Origin: Lantana camara
Lineage: Eukaryota; Streptophyta; Magnoliopsida; Lamiales; Verbenaceae
Reading direction: 5' to 3'
Length of the DNA: 64,000 bases
NCBI GenBank assembly: GCA_037501455.1
Contig: CM074857.1
Coordinates: 122,375,501-122,439,500, forward strand
Of the stretch, positions 10,415 to 23,220 are shown piece by piece (the first letter of the stretch is position 1; each line of letters opens with the position of its first letter). Below the pieces are notes generated by a model. The model ran no database searches. It worked only from the letters and a program-made list of their open reading frames with translations, and was not told where the DNA came from. Both the position numbers and the translations under genes were made by a program.

Positions 10415-12141
10415 CTAGTCATTTGAGTCGCGTTGGACATCGGGATTCGGATTGCGTTGTTGCTGAAACATAGCAGCCATCTGTGTTATGGCGGATAAAA
10501 TCTGATCCTGTTGTTGGCGTAGCCCAGCCTCCTGATCCTGCATTTGTTGTCGTAACGCAACTTGTTCTTCAAGGAGTTGCTGTTGTTGTCTTCTTAATTC
10601 ATCCAACTCCGACAATGGGGCTGAGCTAGTAGAGCAACCTTGAGAGCTAGTTGGTGTTTTAGTACGTGAGCCTCTACTTTTCAAGTAGGGCATCCTATAC
10701 TCCTCGCCCTTCCTGTTTGGCCCCCCACCAGCTTGAATAAGTAATTCAAAATCGGCAGGCAATTTAACCCTCTCGTCCTCACCAAGTAGAGCTGCTTGAT
10801 GGTCTCGCTCCTCTTTCAACTTATTGTAAAGCTCCTACAATAATATGTATATATAGATGTGTTGAAGTGGTCCTTATGATCCCGCACGAAGTTTTTAATA
10901 AATGAATAATTGCTCATAAATACAATAAAACTAACCCATGTTGAGCGCGAACGCTCATCGACCCACATAGCTCTACCAGCATCATTATTTTGTTCATTTG
11001 CTTCAACACCTTCAGCAATATTTCCAACAGTCTCATTTGATGTTTGTTTTTTATCCACCTTTCTGATTCGAGTCATCTTGAATATCTCTTCATGGCCAAC
11101 TTCTCTGTCTTCCCTCTCGCTCTGCAAATAATGTTAACTTAATAGGATCTTTGAACACAAACTAAGCTAATTGTTAAATATTGTCAAGGTAATGACTTAC
11201 CACTCTTTTTCGAATAGTAGCAGCTGAAATGCTTCCGCCTGTATGAAGTACGCCTCCTTTAGTGGATGCCCTATTTTTCTTGTTTTTCAAAGATTTAGAC
11301 GTGAACTCTGCGGACTTCCACCATTCAGACAAGTTGTCATAAACCTTCTGTAACATCCATCCTGGCTTCTGACCTTTGTATCTAATCCTATTATAATGAT
11401 CAGCCAAACGCTTCGCTCCAACAAACTCAAATGCATTTCTCATATGCAGCTCATGTTGTGGATCCCAATATACATATTTCTGTAAATTATAAATCAAATA
11501 ACAGAAAACATTTAACAGTTTTAATATTTAATTTCTGTTCTAAAGAATTAAATAAACATATGTAATGATTAATACCTTCCACTCCTCGAACCATTCATCA
11601 ACAACATGAGGGGGAATGTCTTTCCATGTCCTATACGGCTCAGTCAACTTGGATTTCAAGACATTAGTGATGTTGTTTGTCCCAGCCCAGCTATCCATAT
11701 ACATGCATAAATATATATTATGAAGATGCATAAACTCCAGAAATATTACAAGACATAATAAAGAAAGTAGTTGTTATATATTTACGTATTCCCAGCGGGT
11801 TCCAATTTAGCTTTCGTGGTGGATGATGGAGCAGACACGGCAGATGGCCCAATCACTTGCGATATCCTAGTCTGTTCTGTAGAATTCGAACCACTAACCG
11901 GTGGAGACTGAGATGGCAATGGTTGCGAAGGAGACTGTGGTGCTTGTGAAGGAGAAAATGGTGGTTGTGGAGCTAATGCTGAAGATGGAGAAGCCAATGG
12001 TGATGATAATAATGCCTGATCGCCTGATACAGTGGGCGGGACTAAAGTTGTGGTAGCAACAGATGTTGATGCATTGTTGATGATCATATTACCTCTCCAA
12101 ATACTCCTGCCCCTAGTGAGGTTTCCACGAGACCGATTCAT
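10415..12141 (-). CDS. CACTA element 2: TNP1-like Transposase_24 protein, five exons
   Basis: Five exons join in one frame on the minus strand: 11786-12141, 11576-11690, 11201-11479, 10936-11121 and 10415-10834. All have GT-AG junctions. The protein starts MNRSRGNLTRGRSIW, then has a Pro/Ser/Gln-rich stretch. The Transposase_24 core follows (TWKDIPPHVVDEWFEEWK, a WWKSAEFTSKS-type segment, MWVDERSRSTW). After that come an ELYNKLKEERD helix, a conserved block around LPADFELLIQAGG, and a Gln-rich coiled coil (LRRQQQQLLEEQVALRQQ) up to the TAG-free end NPDVQRDSND. TNP1-type proteins bind subterminal repeats and assist excision. I see no premature stop, so this gene looks intact, unlike the neighbouring transposase. 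An alternative is that this exon set continues the transposase transcript, because the upstream exon ends at a good donor (12405). Confidence 0.8.
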
Positions 12142-12404
12142 CTACAAACAATCACAATCAAATAGTCAAAACATAAAGGGTTTTCATAACATAAACATGT
12201 GTCAGAATATGATAGTAGTTCAATTATTAAATTAGAAAACATTATATTACTCTTGATGATGACCCTAGGTAAATTAGAAAACTATACAATCAAAGAAAGT
12301 TGTATGTAGGTGATGACCCTACGTAAATTAGAAAATTATATTTGTTGATGACAGTGAAGAAATCTTTTTGTTAACAACTCAAATTAGAAAATTACATTTC
12401 TTAC
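12142..12404. other. Spacer or intron between the TNP1-like and TNP2-like genes
   Basis: It is AT-rich, 263 bases, with no coding signal. It contains a short imperfect repeat, GATGACCCTA(G/C)GTAAATTAGAAAA, at about 12256 and 12309. Confidence 0.4.
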
Positions 12405-15400
12405 CTAACATGACATAATCCGAATCATCATCGGATTGATCAGAGTTAAGCTCTTCCTCATCATCACTTTGATCAGAGCAAAACTCTTCCTCACCATCCT
12501 TATTTTCAATATTATTAGTATCATTACGTTGTTCAGCTTCGACTTCCTCAAAGGTATTATTATTATGAACCAACTGCCCTACAATATCATCCGAGACTAC
12601 AGTATTTACCATTACGCCTTCATCACTCTGATAAGCTATTGGCAAAGACTCCTCTATTTCTATCCTCCCTCTCGCTTTAGCTTTAACTACACCAAACCAT
12701 TATTGCTTGTCTCGAATTCGACCCGGATATTGAACAAAGTAAACTTGGCGGGCTTGGTGGGCAACTATGAAAGGATCATATTTCCTATATTTACCACTTC
12801 GCCGAACTTCTATCGTCCTGCACTCTGCATCTCCAATCCGAGTTCCTTGAATAGGCGTTGGATCAAACCACACACATTTAAATAGAACCACCCTCTTGAT
12901 TGGTTCTCCAGGATATTCTATTTCAATAATTTCATCCAACATTCCATAATAATCGTCTTCAACAGATTCATCATAACTACCTTTGACCCAGACCCCACAA
13001 TTCATTGTCTTCTTTCCACTACTCCAAGATTGTGTGTGGAATTTAAAACCATTAACAAAATACTTGTGCCAGGTTTTAACTTTCAGAAGAGGACCGCAAG
13101 ATAAATGACGAATGTATGGGTTGTTAATTCCATTTTTTGGATTACTCACCTGCATAGAGTTGGTTTACATATATTAACTTACGAGGGTAACTAATTAAAA
13201 ATGGATTTCTCATTACATATTTACTTACATAATTTCTAAACCATCCTGCAAATTCTTCATCAACTCGACCGCTGCCATCTATTTCGCCAATCCTAAACTC
13301 CTCGCGAAAGAAACTACACAGCTCACAAATATGAAAGTTTGTTATTACTATCACTTGATTCAGTTTCTTAAAATAAATTAGTTAAATTCTCTTACTTACT
13401 CCAAGAAAGTTTGGACCTCGTCGCAATTCAGTAAGACAAGATTTGTCGCAGATTTGTACTCCTTATCATCCAAAAATCGAGTACTACTTGCACCAGAAGC
13501 ACGCCCGGAATGATGGAAAATACTCAACAACTCTGGATTTGAGTCATCAATACCGCCATCATCATTCCTTACCACCCTTGTTCTCATTGAACGAACATGA
13601 GATTGAAAGTAGAAGGAGCAAAAATGGGCAGTTGCGAGTCGTAAGTACGCCTCGCAAATAGAACCCTCCACTCTAGCTTTATTTTTAACCGTTTTCTTTA
13701 TCTTTCCAAGGAATCTGTATCGATTGGAAGATGATTTTATTATATAAGTTGATGTTCATTATATAAGATAATGAATAATTCTTTTTACCTTTCGAAGGGA
13801 TACATCCATCTAAATTGTACAGGGCCTCCATTACGAGCTTCTTCGATCAAATGAATCGGCAAATGCTCCATTACATCAAAGAATGCTGGGGGGAAAACTC
13901 TCTCAAGTTTGCACAAAATAATGGGTATGTTTTTCTCCATTTGATCAAGATCTGCATGCCTCAGCGTACTCGAACATAAATCCCTGAAAAATTTACTTAA
14001 TTCGGACAGTGGTTTCCATATCTCATCAGGCAATTCTCTGAAGGCAATAGGTAATAACTGCTCCATAAAAATGTGACAATCGTGACTCTTCATCCCATGT
14101 ATCTTAGCATGTTGTGTATCAACACACCGTGATAAATTTGATGAATAACCATCAGGCATGCGGAGTTGTTTTATCCACTCACATATTATTCTTTTTTGCT
14201 CCAATGTTAACGCATACTTAGCCTTTGGTTTTCCCCAACGTCCATTACCCTTAGGCACTAGCTCTAATTGACAGGTGTCGAATCTGTCAAAAATAAATGT
14301 AAAATCCTATTCGACGACTAAACAGAGTATAGTGCAAACAGGGTCGATCCACAGAGACTGGTTGACTTATTTCTATTAATTCCAAGTTATCCACGAAAAG
14401 AAACAATTAAAAGGGGGGTTTTGGATTATTATAACTAAAGTATGCAATTAAAATAAAATAACAAAAATTAGAAACTAACTAAAATTAAGCAAGTAAAATC
14501 ACGTATGATTAAATCAATCAAAGGAAAATTACCTAGCCAGGGATATTCGATTCGAATTGTTATATTGATCATTGACTCAAAGATGAATTCAAGTTATTCA
14601 GACAGATTGGTTATAGTTGATAGAGACACTCGACTCAACCTCGTTTTTACTTAATTAATCGGATAACCTAGAGACACTCGACAATTATCTTCCCTAACAA
14701 ATTCACAACCCCTAGAGACACTCGACAGGATTTAATGAATTCGCAGCATTAAGAACCATAAAAACACCAACCCTAATTAACCAAGTCGTGACACACGCAA
14801 GATTTAAATTAGATTATCAGATCCCTTAGTGAACGAGGAATGTTATCGCTAAGACCCTGTCACTAATTTACCACAAATTATCAATCAACTTTACTACACT
14901 TCAAGCATCATGAATGGCAATATGCAAATTAAACAACCTAGAGATCGTGCACTATCCCGAAATTGCCTAATCACAATAAACACGAAACACGGAGATAAGA
15001 TAAATGCCTAAATAAACTTAAATTAATAAAAACGTTTAGGTCTCACAATATCCAAAATCGAATCTTAATCCCTAGCTAGATAATTAAAAACTTAGCTACT
15101 AAAATTCATAAAAACAATAAAGGAGGAATTCTTTAACATAAATAAAACTAAAAACAAAACGAAAGAATTAAACTAAGAACGAAGAACTCGTGATGTCGAA
15201 GTTGGCTCCTCGATGTTGCTCCCAAATCTCGAACAACTGCTGCCCCCCCAAAGATATTCCGTCCCACTAGCGGACTCCTAAGTCCACTCAAATTGGCCTC
15301 TCTTTCTTGGTCTCCAACTTAGGTCACTAGACTTATTCCCAAGAATTCCCAATGGCCAGCCCACTAGGCAATTCTCTAACACCTTGCAGTCAACCACAAT

Positions 15401-17710
15401 AGTTCTTAACCCCAATTAATTCCATGAATGCAACACGGCCCAATTCCCAAATAAAATAAAACACACGCAGCCCAATTCTACTTTAATTCCAAGATGTGCT
15501 TCAATGGGTCAATTCCAACAGTCACAAATCCAACTCACAAGCAATTCAGCAATCCCAACACGTACAACCCTATTTCATTAAACAACCATCAGCCTAAATC
15601 AAGTTGACTCCCAACATTTGCATGAATGCATAATCTCAAAGTTGCTTCCCAATTTCATCCAGATTCTTCACGCAACAGTTATACAAAAATTTCTTCATAA
15701 AACAATGCAATTTGCACCAATTTCGCATTTCAACCCCGAATCTACAATATAAACAACAAAACATCAATTCCTTTTTAAGATAATATCTATTCAAGCACAA
15801 TTCGGGGCATAATTCAACCATAAACACGGTGAATTAACGAGTTATCACTAATTCAAGTCGCCGACATAAATCCTTCATATCCATGCGTGCATTCACATTA
15901 TCTTTGGTTTTTCCAGAGATGTCCATCACCATGTTAAAGATGTTATCAAATATATTCTTCTCTATATGCATCACATCTAAATTATGACGAATTAAATTGT
16001 CCTTCCAATAAGGCAATTCCCAGAATATACTTTGTTTCTTCCAATTATGTTTCACACCACTACCTGAAATTCCTAACTCGTTGGGATGTTCTGTAACTTT
16101 TGGAAAGTCACGAACCTGTTCCCAAATCTCATGCCCATTCAATTTAGGAGGTGGATGTTGGTGCTCAGTACGATTCTTCTTAAAATTGGTTTTATTCCTG
16201 CGGTAAGAATGATTTATATCCAAAAACTGGCGATGACAATCAAACCAGCTATGTTTTCGACCATTTTTCAAATAAAATGCCTGACTATCACCCATGCAAT
16301 ATGGACATGCTAGTCTACCAGCGGTGCCCCAACCTGATAACATACCATAAGCTGGAAAATCATTAATAGTCCACATCAATGCAGCCTTCATCACAAAATT
16401 TTGATTCGTTGATGCATCGTATGTCGTCACGCCAACTTCCCATAACTCTTTCAATTCATCAATCATTGGTTGTAGATATACATCAATCTTTTGCTTTGGA
16501 TTTTTAGGCCCAGGAATGATACATGTGAGAAACATATACGGCATAGTCATACACATCTCTGGAGGTAAATTGTAAGGAGTTACAATTACTGGCCAACAAG
16601 AGTATGAAGTTGCTGATTGAGAATAAGGAGTAAACCATCCGAACACAAAGCAAGCCTAACATTCCTAGCCTCTTTGGCAAACTCGGGGTAACATTGATCA
16701 AAGTGCTTCCAAGCCTTTCCATCTGAAGGATGACACATGACCTCGTTGGGCCGACGATTCTCAGCATGCCATCTCATGTGTGGGGCTGAGCTCATTAACA
16801 CATACAACCTCTTTAATCTAGGTATAAGAGGCAAGTAGTGCATTGATTTGACAGGAACTTGTTTTCTTCTACCTTTACTCCTTATGTCTTCACATGTTTC
16901 GTATCTAGGGACACCACAGAACTTACACTCTGTAAGGTTTTCATCGTCTTTGTAATACAACATGCAACCCTTGACACAACAATCAATTCGTATACTAACC
17001 AACCCAAGCTTCTTCACCAACTTTTGTGTTTCATAAAAGTTATTAGGAACAACATTGTCGGGTGGTAGTAATTCTGAAATCAATTGTATGATCTTGTCCA
17101 TAGCATCATGTGGCACATTGTAATCATTTTGGATACTCATTAATCTGGAGGAAACAGACAATGGTGAGTGAATATCATATCCAGACCACACGGGTTTGTT
17201 CAAATCCCTCAGAAGATCAAAAAACCTTTGAGTTTCTGCATTAGGCAACTCATTATAATTTTGTTGCTCCCCCCCAACATCGGAACCCCTATTTGCATCC
17301 TGATTTACATCAGTTGGCATGTTTTCTCTAGCCCCATCAATGCACATGTCAACATACCTATTTAAAGGATCTACATGTTCGTCATGACTCGTACTCGCGA
17401 CTGCATGACTAAAATCTGGCACAGTCTCTTCTCTAGGAGCTACCTCCTCATGGTCGGTCCAATACCAATAATTTGGCTTGAACCCATTTGAATACAAATG
17501 TCGTGTAACCGTAGTAGGTGCTAAGAAGTCCAATTTCTTTAAGCATTTAATACATGGACATCGAATAACACCTTCTGTTCTAAATGGTTCCAACCCCTTG
17601 GCATATTCTATAAAAGATTCAACCCCGTCTACAAATTCTAGTCTCAGGCCACCACGTGTTGGGTAAGTCCTATTATACATCCATCTCCTATGTAAAGGTA
17701 TGTTCTCCAT
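12405..17710 (-). pseudogene. CACTA element 2: TNP2-type transposase (Transpos_assoc, TNP2, DUF4218, DUF4216), disrupted
   Basis: This is the leftward catalytic transposase gene of the element. From ATG at 17710 the domains run in the usual order. First is Transpos_assoc with a CPCIKC zinc site (start MENIPLHRRWMYNRTYP), then the TNP2 catalytic region (CCVKGCMLYY, IPGPKNPKQKIDVYLQP, YNLPPEMCM). DUF4218 follows (ICEWIKQLRMPDGYSSN, GMKSHDCHIFMEQLLP) and then DUF4216 (HTQSWSSGKKTMNCGVWVKG, VVLFKCVWFDP). An acidic tail ends the protein. Exons after the first are 13789-14263 (plus the interrupted part), 13400-13714, 13229-13313 and 12405-13149. Three lesions are visible: a one-base frameshift near 16630, a 1579 bp solo LTR at 14269-15847 that splits the first exon, and an in-frame TAA at 12700-12702. 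The gene cannot encode a working transposase. Confidence 0.88.
14269..15847 (-). repeat. Solo LTR of an Athila-like gypsy element, inserted in the TNP2 exon
   Basis: It is 1579 bp on the minus strand, starting TGATAACTCGTTAATTCACC and ending CGACACCTGTCA. It is flanked by the 5 bp target duplication CTAAT (14264-14268 and 15848-15852). It is clearly related to the 1655 bp LTRs at 955 and 6454, sharing the GTCGAGTGTCTCTAGG repeats, but is diverged and has several indels. No internal region remains, so the element was reduced by LTR-LTR recombination. Confidence 0.92.
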
Positions 17711-17854
17711 CTACATATCAAAGATCAGAAGTTATGTTCTAATATTATACATCATGGGTGATTACTTTTTTTGCTTCAAAATTTCATATTGTTATTTTCA
17801 AAACCAGATGATTTATACTAGATTACTATCTAAAATTCTAACATAACAGGCATT

Positions 17855-18880
17855 AAGCTGAAACATCAATTATCAGTTTTCTAGGTGTTGCCTTCTTGTA
17901 TGATTAATCAATTTAAAAACTAACCAAGTGACATGATTGGCAATTGCTGTCAACTAATATTTGAAAAACACAATATTTGTGCAACAACACTTATAATAAA
18001 CACAACAGGCCGGTATGTAACAATCCCAATAAAATTTCAGCCACTGAAACAATATCTATAAAATGTAACAGGCATAATGTTGAGCTCGTGGGTTTAAAAT
18101 GAGCTGAATAAATTTCAGCCACCGAAAGTTGAGCATACTTAATAATTCTGCCAGTTAAAATAAACACAACAAGATTTGAATTTGTGCTGTCAATACAAAA
18201 CACTCATGCCTTCATTGTTGTTGCATTACGTGGCTTTGAATTTGTTAACAACAAGCTTCCCTTAAGATGTTGCCAAATTACAGCAACCTCCCCTTGGTAA
18301 TTTTACAAATTACAGCAACCTCTCCTTAAAGAAACATCCCCATTTTTTATGAAATAAACAAGAAGTACAGATCAACAATTCAAGTTTTTTAAACTTCAAT
18401 TCAAAACAATTCAGGTTTTCTAAACTTCAATTCAAAACAAGTTCAGATCAACAATTCAGGTTTTTTACAACAATTCAAAACATCATAAATAGAAAAACAA
18501 TTCAGGTTTTTTAAACTTCACCAGATTTCACATTTAATACATCATCACAACCTAGAGAAACTGGTCATTAAATCATGTAAACAAAACTATTCATTACATT
18601 TATGTCTAAGTTCCAAGCAATTAGATCACCCACACTGCACACAAATATCAGCTACTAACACCAACATTAAATTCACTCAACGCCCAAAAAAACACATTTT
18701 CAGCACCATATTTCAAATTTTGAACATAAGTAACTATTTACAAGGCAATCAGCAGAAATTACAACAGCTCCGATTACTTTAGCAGCAGTACATAACAACA
18801 AAGATTTCCATAAAATCAACGTTCATACCTTCCGTCCAACCGATCAGCTGTAACGAATGTAAAGATGACGTCTGAGTCTT
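17855..18880. repeat. Diverged duplication in the CACTA 2 leader, copy A
   Basis: Landmarks shared with copy B at 20285-21340 are AAGCTGAAACATCAATT, ATTTCAGCCACTGAAAC, GTTGCCAAATTACAGCAACC, AAAGAAACATCCCC and CAGAAATTACA. The copies lie 2.43-2.50 kb apart and are well diverged. Confidence 0.65.
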
Positions 18881-19269
18881 CAAATCCACCTCATCTCACT
18901 AACCAACTACTACAACTATATCAGCTAAAGTAGGACAACCAAGAATTCAAATATTGCTGCCAAAAAAAAATAAAAAAAATTAAACAACCAAAAGGTTTGT
19001 GAATTGTATTTGACAGTAAGTTTGTGAATTTCATTTAACATCACAAAATTTGGTTAATCCATTCTCTACGACAATACATCGAGACCAAAAAGAAGAAAAA
19101 CGTAATAATAACAGCTAATTCGCCTTCGATTCTCTTTATTCAAGTCATACTTCTGTTTTTCTTCTTGAAAAATTACTTTTCATCTCTACCAAGTAGCATA
19201 ATATCTACAAGCATCATCAGAAATTAAAATTTCCAGTTTCATATTCACAAGATATCAACAGGATACTTC

Positions 19270-19580
19270 TGTAATCAACAATTTTGGACAACCAGTCTCA
19301 TTTTTCAGTTCTAAAGTGCCATCATAACTCACACCAATTTCAAAATCACCCAAAACCGTGTTGTATGAATCTATAAAGCTGTCAGATTAAATGTGATTTC
19401 TAGAATAAAACTGTCAGATTTCTATAAAGTAACAATTTTGGACAACCAGTCTTATTTTTCAGTTCTAAAGTGCCATCATAACTCACACCAATTTCAAAAT
19501 CACCCAAAACTTTATTGTATGAATCCATAAAGCTGTCAGATTTAATCTGATTTTTGGAATAAAACTGTCAGATTTCTATA
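19270..19580. repeat. Tandem duplication of about 150 bp
   Basis: Two adjacent copies both run from CAATTTTGGACAACCAGTC through CATAACTCACACCAATTTC to AAACTGTCAGATTTCTATAA. They start near 19279 and 19430 and differ at only a few positions. Confidence 0.75.
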
Positions 19581-19700
19581 AATTAGCTCTTATTCTATGA
19601 ATCTATAAAGCTAATTGGCTTAAGTGGCTTAAGTGGCTAATTTGTAGAATAAAACTGTCAGATTTATAAAACTATAAATTTAGATTGGCTTTTATACAAT

Positions 19701-19982
19701 GAGTTTTTTGCTTGGACACCCCCTGTGTTATGCCTAATTAGCACTCCGAACCCTATGATTTGAAAATTCTCAAAGAAAACCCTGTGATTATATAAATTAG
19801 CACTGAAAACCCTGTGATTGTATTAAAGTTAGCACTCAAAACCCTACAGCCGTGGTTGTAGGGTTTGAAATTCTAATTGAGTGCTAATTTATACAATCAC
19901 AGGGTTCGCTTTGAGAATTTTCAAATCACAGGGTTCTGAGTGCTAATTAGGTATATCACAGGGTTTTTGGTGTAATAAACTC
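19701..19982. mobile_element. Mutator-type fold-back MITE with a 10 bp target duplication
   Basis: This is a 282 bp element whose two halves are inverted copies. Repeated landmarks are CTAATTAGCACTC, ACCCTGTGATT and GAAAATTCTCAAAG. The centre lies near 19845-19860. It starts GAGTTTTTTG and ends AATAAACTC. It is flanked by the perfect direct repeat TTTATACAAT (19691-19700 and 19983-19992). A 9-11 bp target duplication is typical of Mutator-like elements. It has no coding capacity. Confidence 0.85.
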
Positions 19983-20284
19983 TTTATACAATCCAACAGA
20001 CATGTATCCAAATAAATCCAACTTCACTTTTAGTTAATAAACATAATACGCAAGTATGCAAATATCAGCGTATTTCGTTAAATGGCAGCATACTTGTACT
20101 GACCTTAGTCTGATGCAGCTCCAAATCAAACAGCTAACAAAGTTCAATCCAACTTTAAGCTTGGAAATTAGATCCTGCAAAGGGAAACTATATTTCTTGA
20201 AAAACTCAATTCATGTTCAACAACACTTATGATATCCAAGTGCATATTTCATATTACAGTCCCAAATTCAAACAGAACATGCAA

Positions 20285-21340
20285 TAAGCTGAAACATCAA
20301 TTGTCAACCATTCAAGTGTTGCTTTTTTGCTATGATTAATCAACAGAACATGCAATAAGCTCAATACTTGTGCAACTAGACTTATAATAAAGATAACATG
20401 CAAGTATGTAAGAGTCTCAACAAAGCTTCAGCCACTGAAACAGTCCACAACTCTGATAGAACTTGCAATAAGCTCAATATTTGTACTACAAGACTTATAA
20501 TATACACAACAGGCAAGTATGTAAGAGTCTCAACAAAGTTTCAGCTACTGAAACAGTCTCAATAAATTATTACATGCAAAATAATACACAAAACTCATGC
20601 TGTCATGGTTGTTGCATTATGTGGTTTTGAATTTGCTTAAAGCAAGCTTCACTTAACATGTTGCCAAATTACAGCAACCTCCCCTTAGGAATTTTACAAA
20701 TTACAGAAACCTCCCCTTAAAGAAACATCCCCTTTTTTTATGAAAGAAACAACATGTTCTGATTTATAACAAAAATTCAGAACATCATGTTCAGATTTTT
20801 ACCAACAATCCAAAGTTCACCTTGTCAGTCAGATATCAACAACAAAACAACAACATATTGTTTAATTTTTATCAATTCAGCAAATTCTTAAAGATGGCCC
20901 ATTTACAAGAATTCACAAAGATGGCCTATATACCAAGAAGTGAAATGAATGACTAATGCATTCGGACATGACCACAGATGAATACAGTTGCACCTTCAAG
21001 ATGGAATGTGATATGTATTTAATGGAGACATAAAACATTCAAATCAGATCCATCTACATAATTTATAACTTAGCACGTATATATTAATACCTGATCTTCA
21101 TAATTTAATTTAATGATTGTCATCTAATCATTTACAATATTTACAATCTACACTAGGAAACAAATATCTTACTTTTGCACAATTCAAAAAAACCTAACAT
21201 TTATTAAAAAGGACAGAACTTACGAGTTCGGTTCTTGCATCTTGTGAGGCTTTCGCAGAAATTACAGGGGCTCCAACTTGAGCAGCAGTATACGCTCATA
21301 ATCAAACTCAAACTTGTGCCTCATTTCTCGAAACAAATGT
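20285..21340. repeat. Diverged duplication in the CACTA 2 leader, copy B
   Basis: This is the partner of 17855-18880. It holds its own nested tandem repeat of about 120 bases (near 20355-20450 and 20470-20575), with AGTATGTAAGAGTCTCAAC in both copies. Confidence 0.65.
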
Positions 21341-23220
21341 GAACATTCTAGATTAAAAAAAAAAGGAAAAGACAAAAATGATATTTAGTAACTAATAACC
21401 AAAGTTTGTAACACTTATAGAACATTACGGAGCAAATAGTATGCAGTTGACATTTACAACTACATTCAACCACCTCACAAAATTAAAATATTTTCACATA
21501 AATCTGTACAGCGCAAGATACAGGACTAACAGCAAAGCATTCGTACGTCTAGCATAAAATGAAAATTATTAAGAAAAACAAAGGAATATTCGTTATAGAG
21601 TACTTGGGTTCAGATCACCAAAACATGCATGACTTTACTAGTAAGTCCATAAGCAGTCCATCCTATAGAGTAGTTGTCTGAATATTCGTTTCATACAAAA
21701 TCATGCATGCACGCACACAAGATTACACACAGAGGCACGTCATAACAGGGACGGAAACACCAATTTTTGGCTCTTGCCTCTCTTCATCAACTAACACTCA
21801 TAACCACAACAATATTTAAAACAACAACAGTATGATTCATCAATAATCTTCATGTTCACTGTGACTTTACTGATAAAGAGCAACAGAGCCAGAAAAATGA
21901 ATGCCATACAACTCCAATATTCCTTTCATCATTTATTTGAACTTATAACAAAAAACAACTATCTTTCTTCAAATGCAACAGATTTATGCATACATGTACA
22001 AATAGAAAGCTCTAAAATTTTCAGAACAGCAAAATATTAGCCAGTTTTTCAACCAAACAAAACTTACTTATAGCTTCAACACTTCGAGTTCGTCAATAAT
22101 TTACTCAGAATCTTTAACTCTATTCTTGTTCGCATACAACAATCCTGTCTCCTGCACCAAAATAAAAGGGAAAAAGAAAACCCATAAATTCAAAATTCTT
22201 CAAACTCAAAAGTTTGCCACCAAAAATAGCAACCTTCATAATGATAACAAAATAACAGTTAAAAACTGATGCACAGCAAGGAACAAACCAAATCCTACCA
22301 GCTAAAGAAGATAGAAAATAAGTTTAAGAGCCACAATAACACATCACATACGGGAATGCATACCAAATCACTTGAACCTCGAGATTCAACAATTATTCTT
22401 TTTCAAGAACTCCATCATCTATTCTGGGAAACTATATCCACATTCACAGTAGGTATCATCTCAGCTTAGATCTAAAGAGGTTAAACTTCTAAGGTTTACT
22501 ACAATAAAGAAAAAAGGACCCTTCCAACTCTACTCAAACAAAAAAGAAGCCTCTGCAGAGACACATGGGAGCACAAACACACATAAATCCAACAAACATT
22601 GCAAAATCGACCAAAAAAGATCCCATCTTTCGAAAAGAAATGACATTTTTGGCAATAAAAGAGCTTAGTTGGAAGAACCCTAACTAGAAAACCAATCAAA
22701 AGCAGAATCAAACGCAATGACGAACAAGGATACAATCTTTTGGTTGCTTTGCTGAATGAAAAACAAGAAGACAGACAACCATACCAGTTGGAAATTTCAG
22801 CTCTCTTTCCTCCAAAATTGCAGCTCAGCTGAGATGTTACCGCCTTTACCCTCACAGGAGTCCCAAGAAATTTCAGTAAGGGAGTAGGAAGGTAAAAACC
22901 CTAACTTGTTTGGAGGCGCCGACGATGGAGACGGTGGCTTTGGCGGGGCGGAGAGCTTGGGCAAAGGTTGATTTTAGGGGCGGCGGAAACGCTATCTTTC
23001 CAGCGAGGGAGATTGAGAGGGAGATTGAGGAGGGAAAAGCCTGAAATGAGATTTCGCCAGGCGGGATTGAACTTACCAACAAATTAGGGCATGAATATTC
23101 CGACAAACATATCGTCGGAGACTCATCGCAGCAAATCCCTTTCAGCAGCTCATTTTTGCGGCGCAAGATTTCATCGCAAGATCGCCGGACTATTGAGACG
23201 GACTCTGCTGAATTAGGCTA

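Larger units (their letters stand above)
17711..23220 (-). other. Long 5' noncoding region of CACTA element 2
   Basis: This is 5.5 kb of AT-rich DNA between the transposase start and the subterminal repeats. No gene could be supported. Small ORFs (for example 22499-22855 and 22873-23166, both minus) show no recognisable domain. The GC-richer stretch at about 22880-23060 may be the promoter or leader of the transposase transcript. The region contains a diverged ~1 kb duplication, a 150 bp tandem duplication and a MITE, listed separately. Confidence 0.6.

Noticed and set aside
22499..23166. Two minus-strand ORFs near the CACTA 5' end
   Set aside because: Low complexity, no domain, and positioned where the leader of the transposase transcript is expected.
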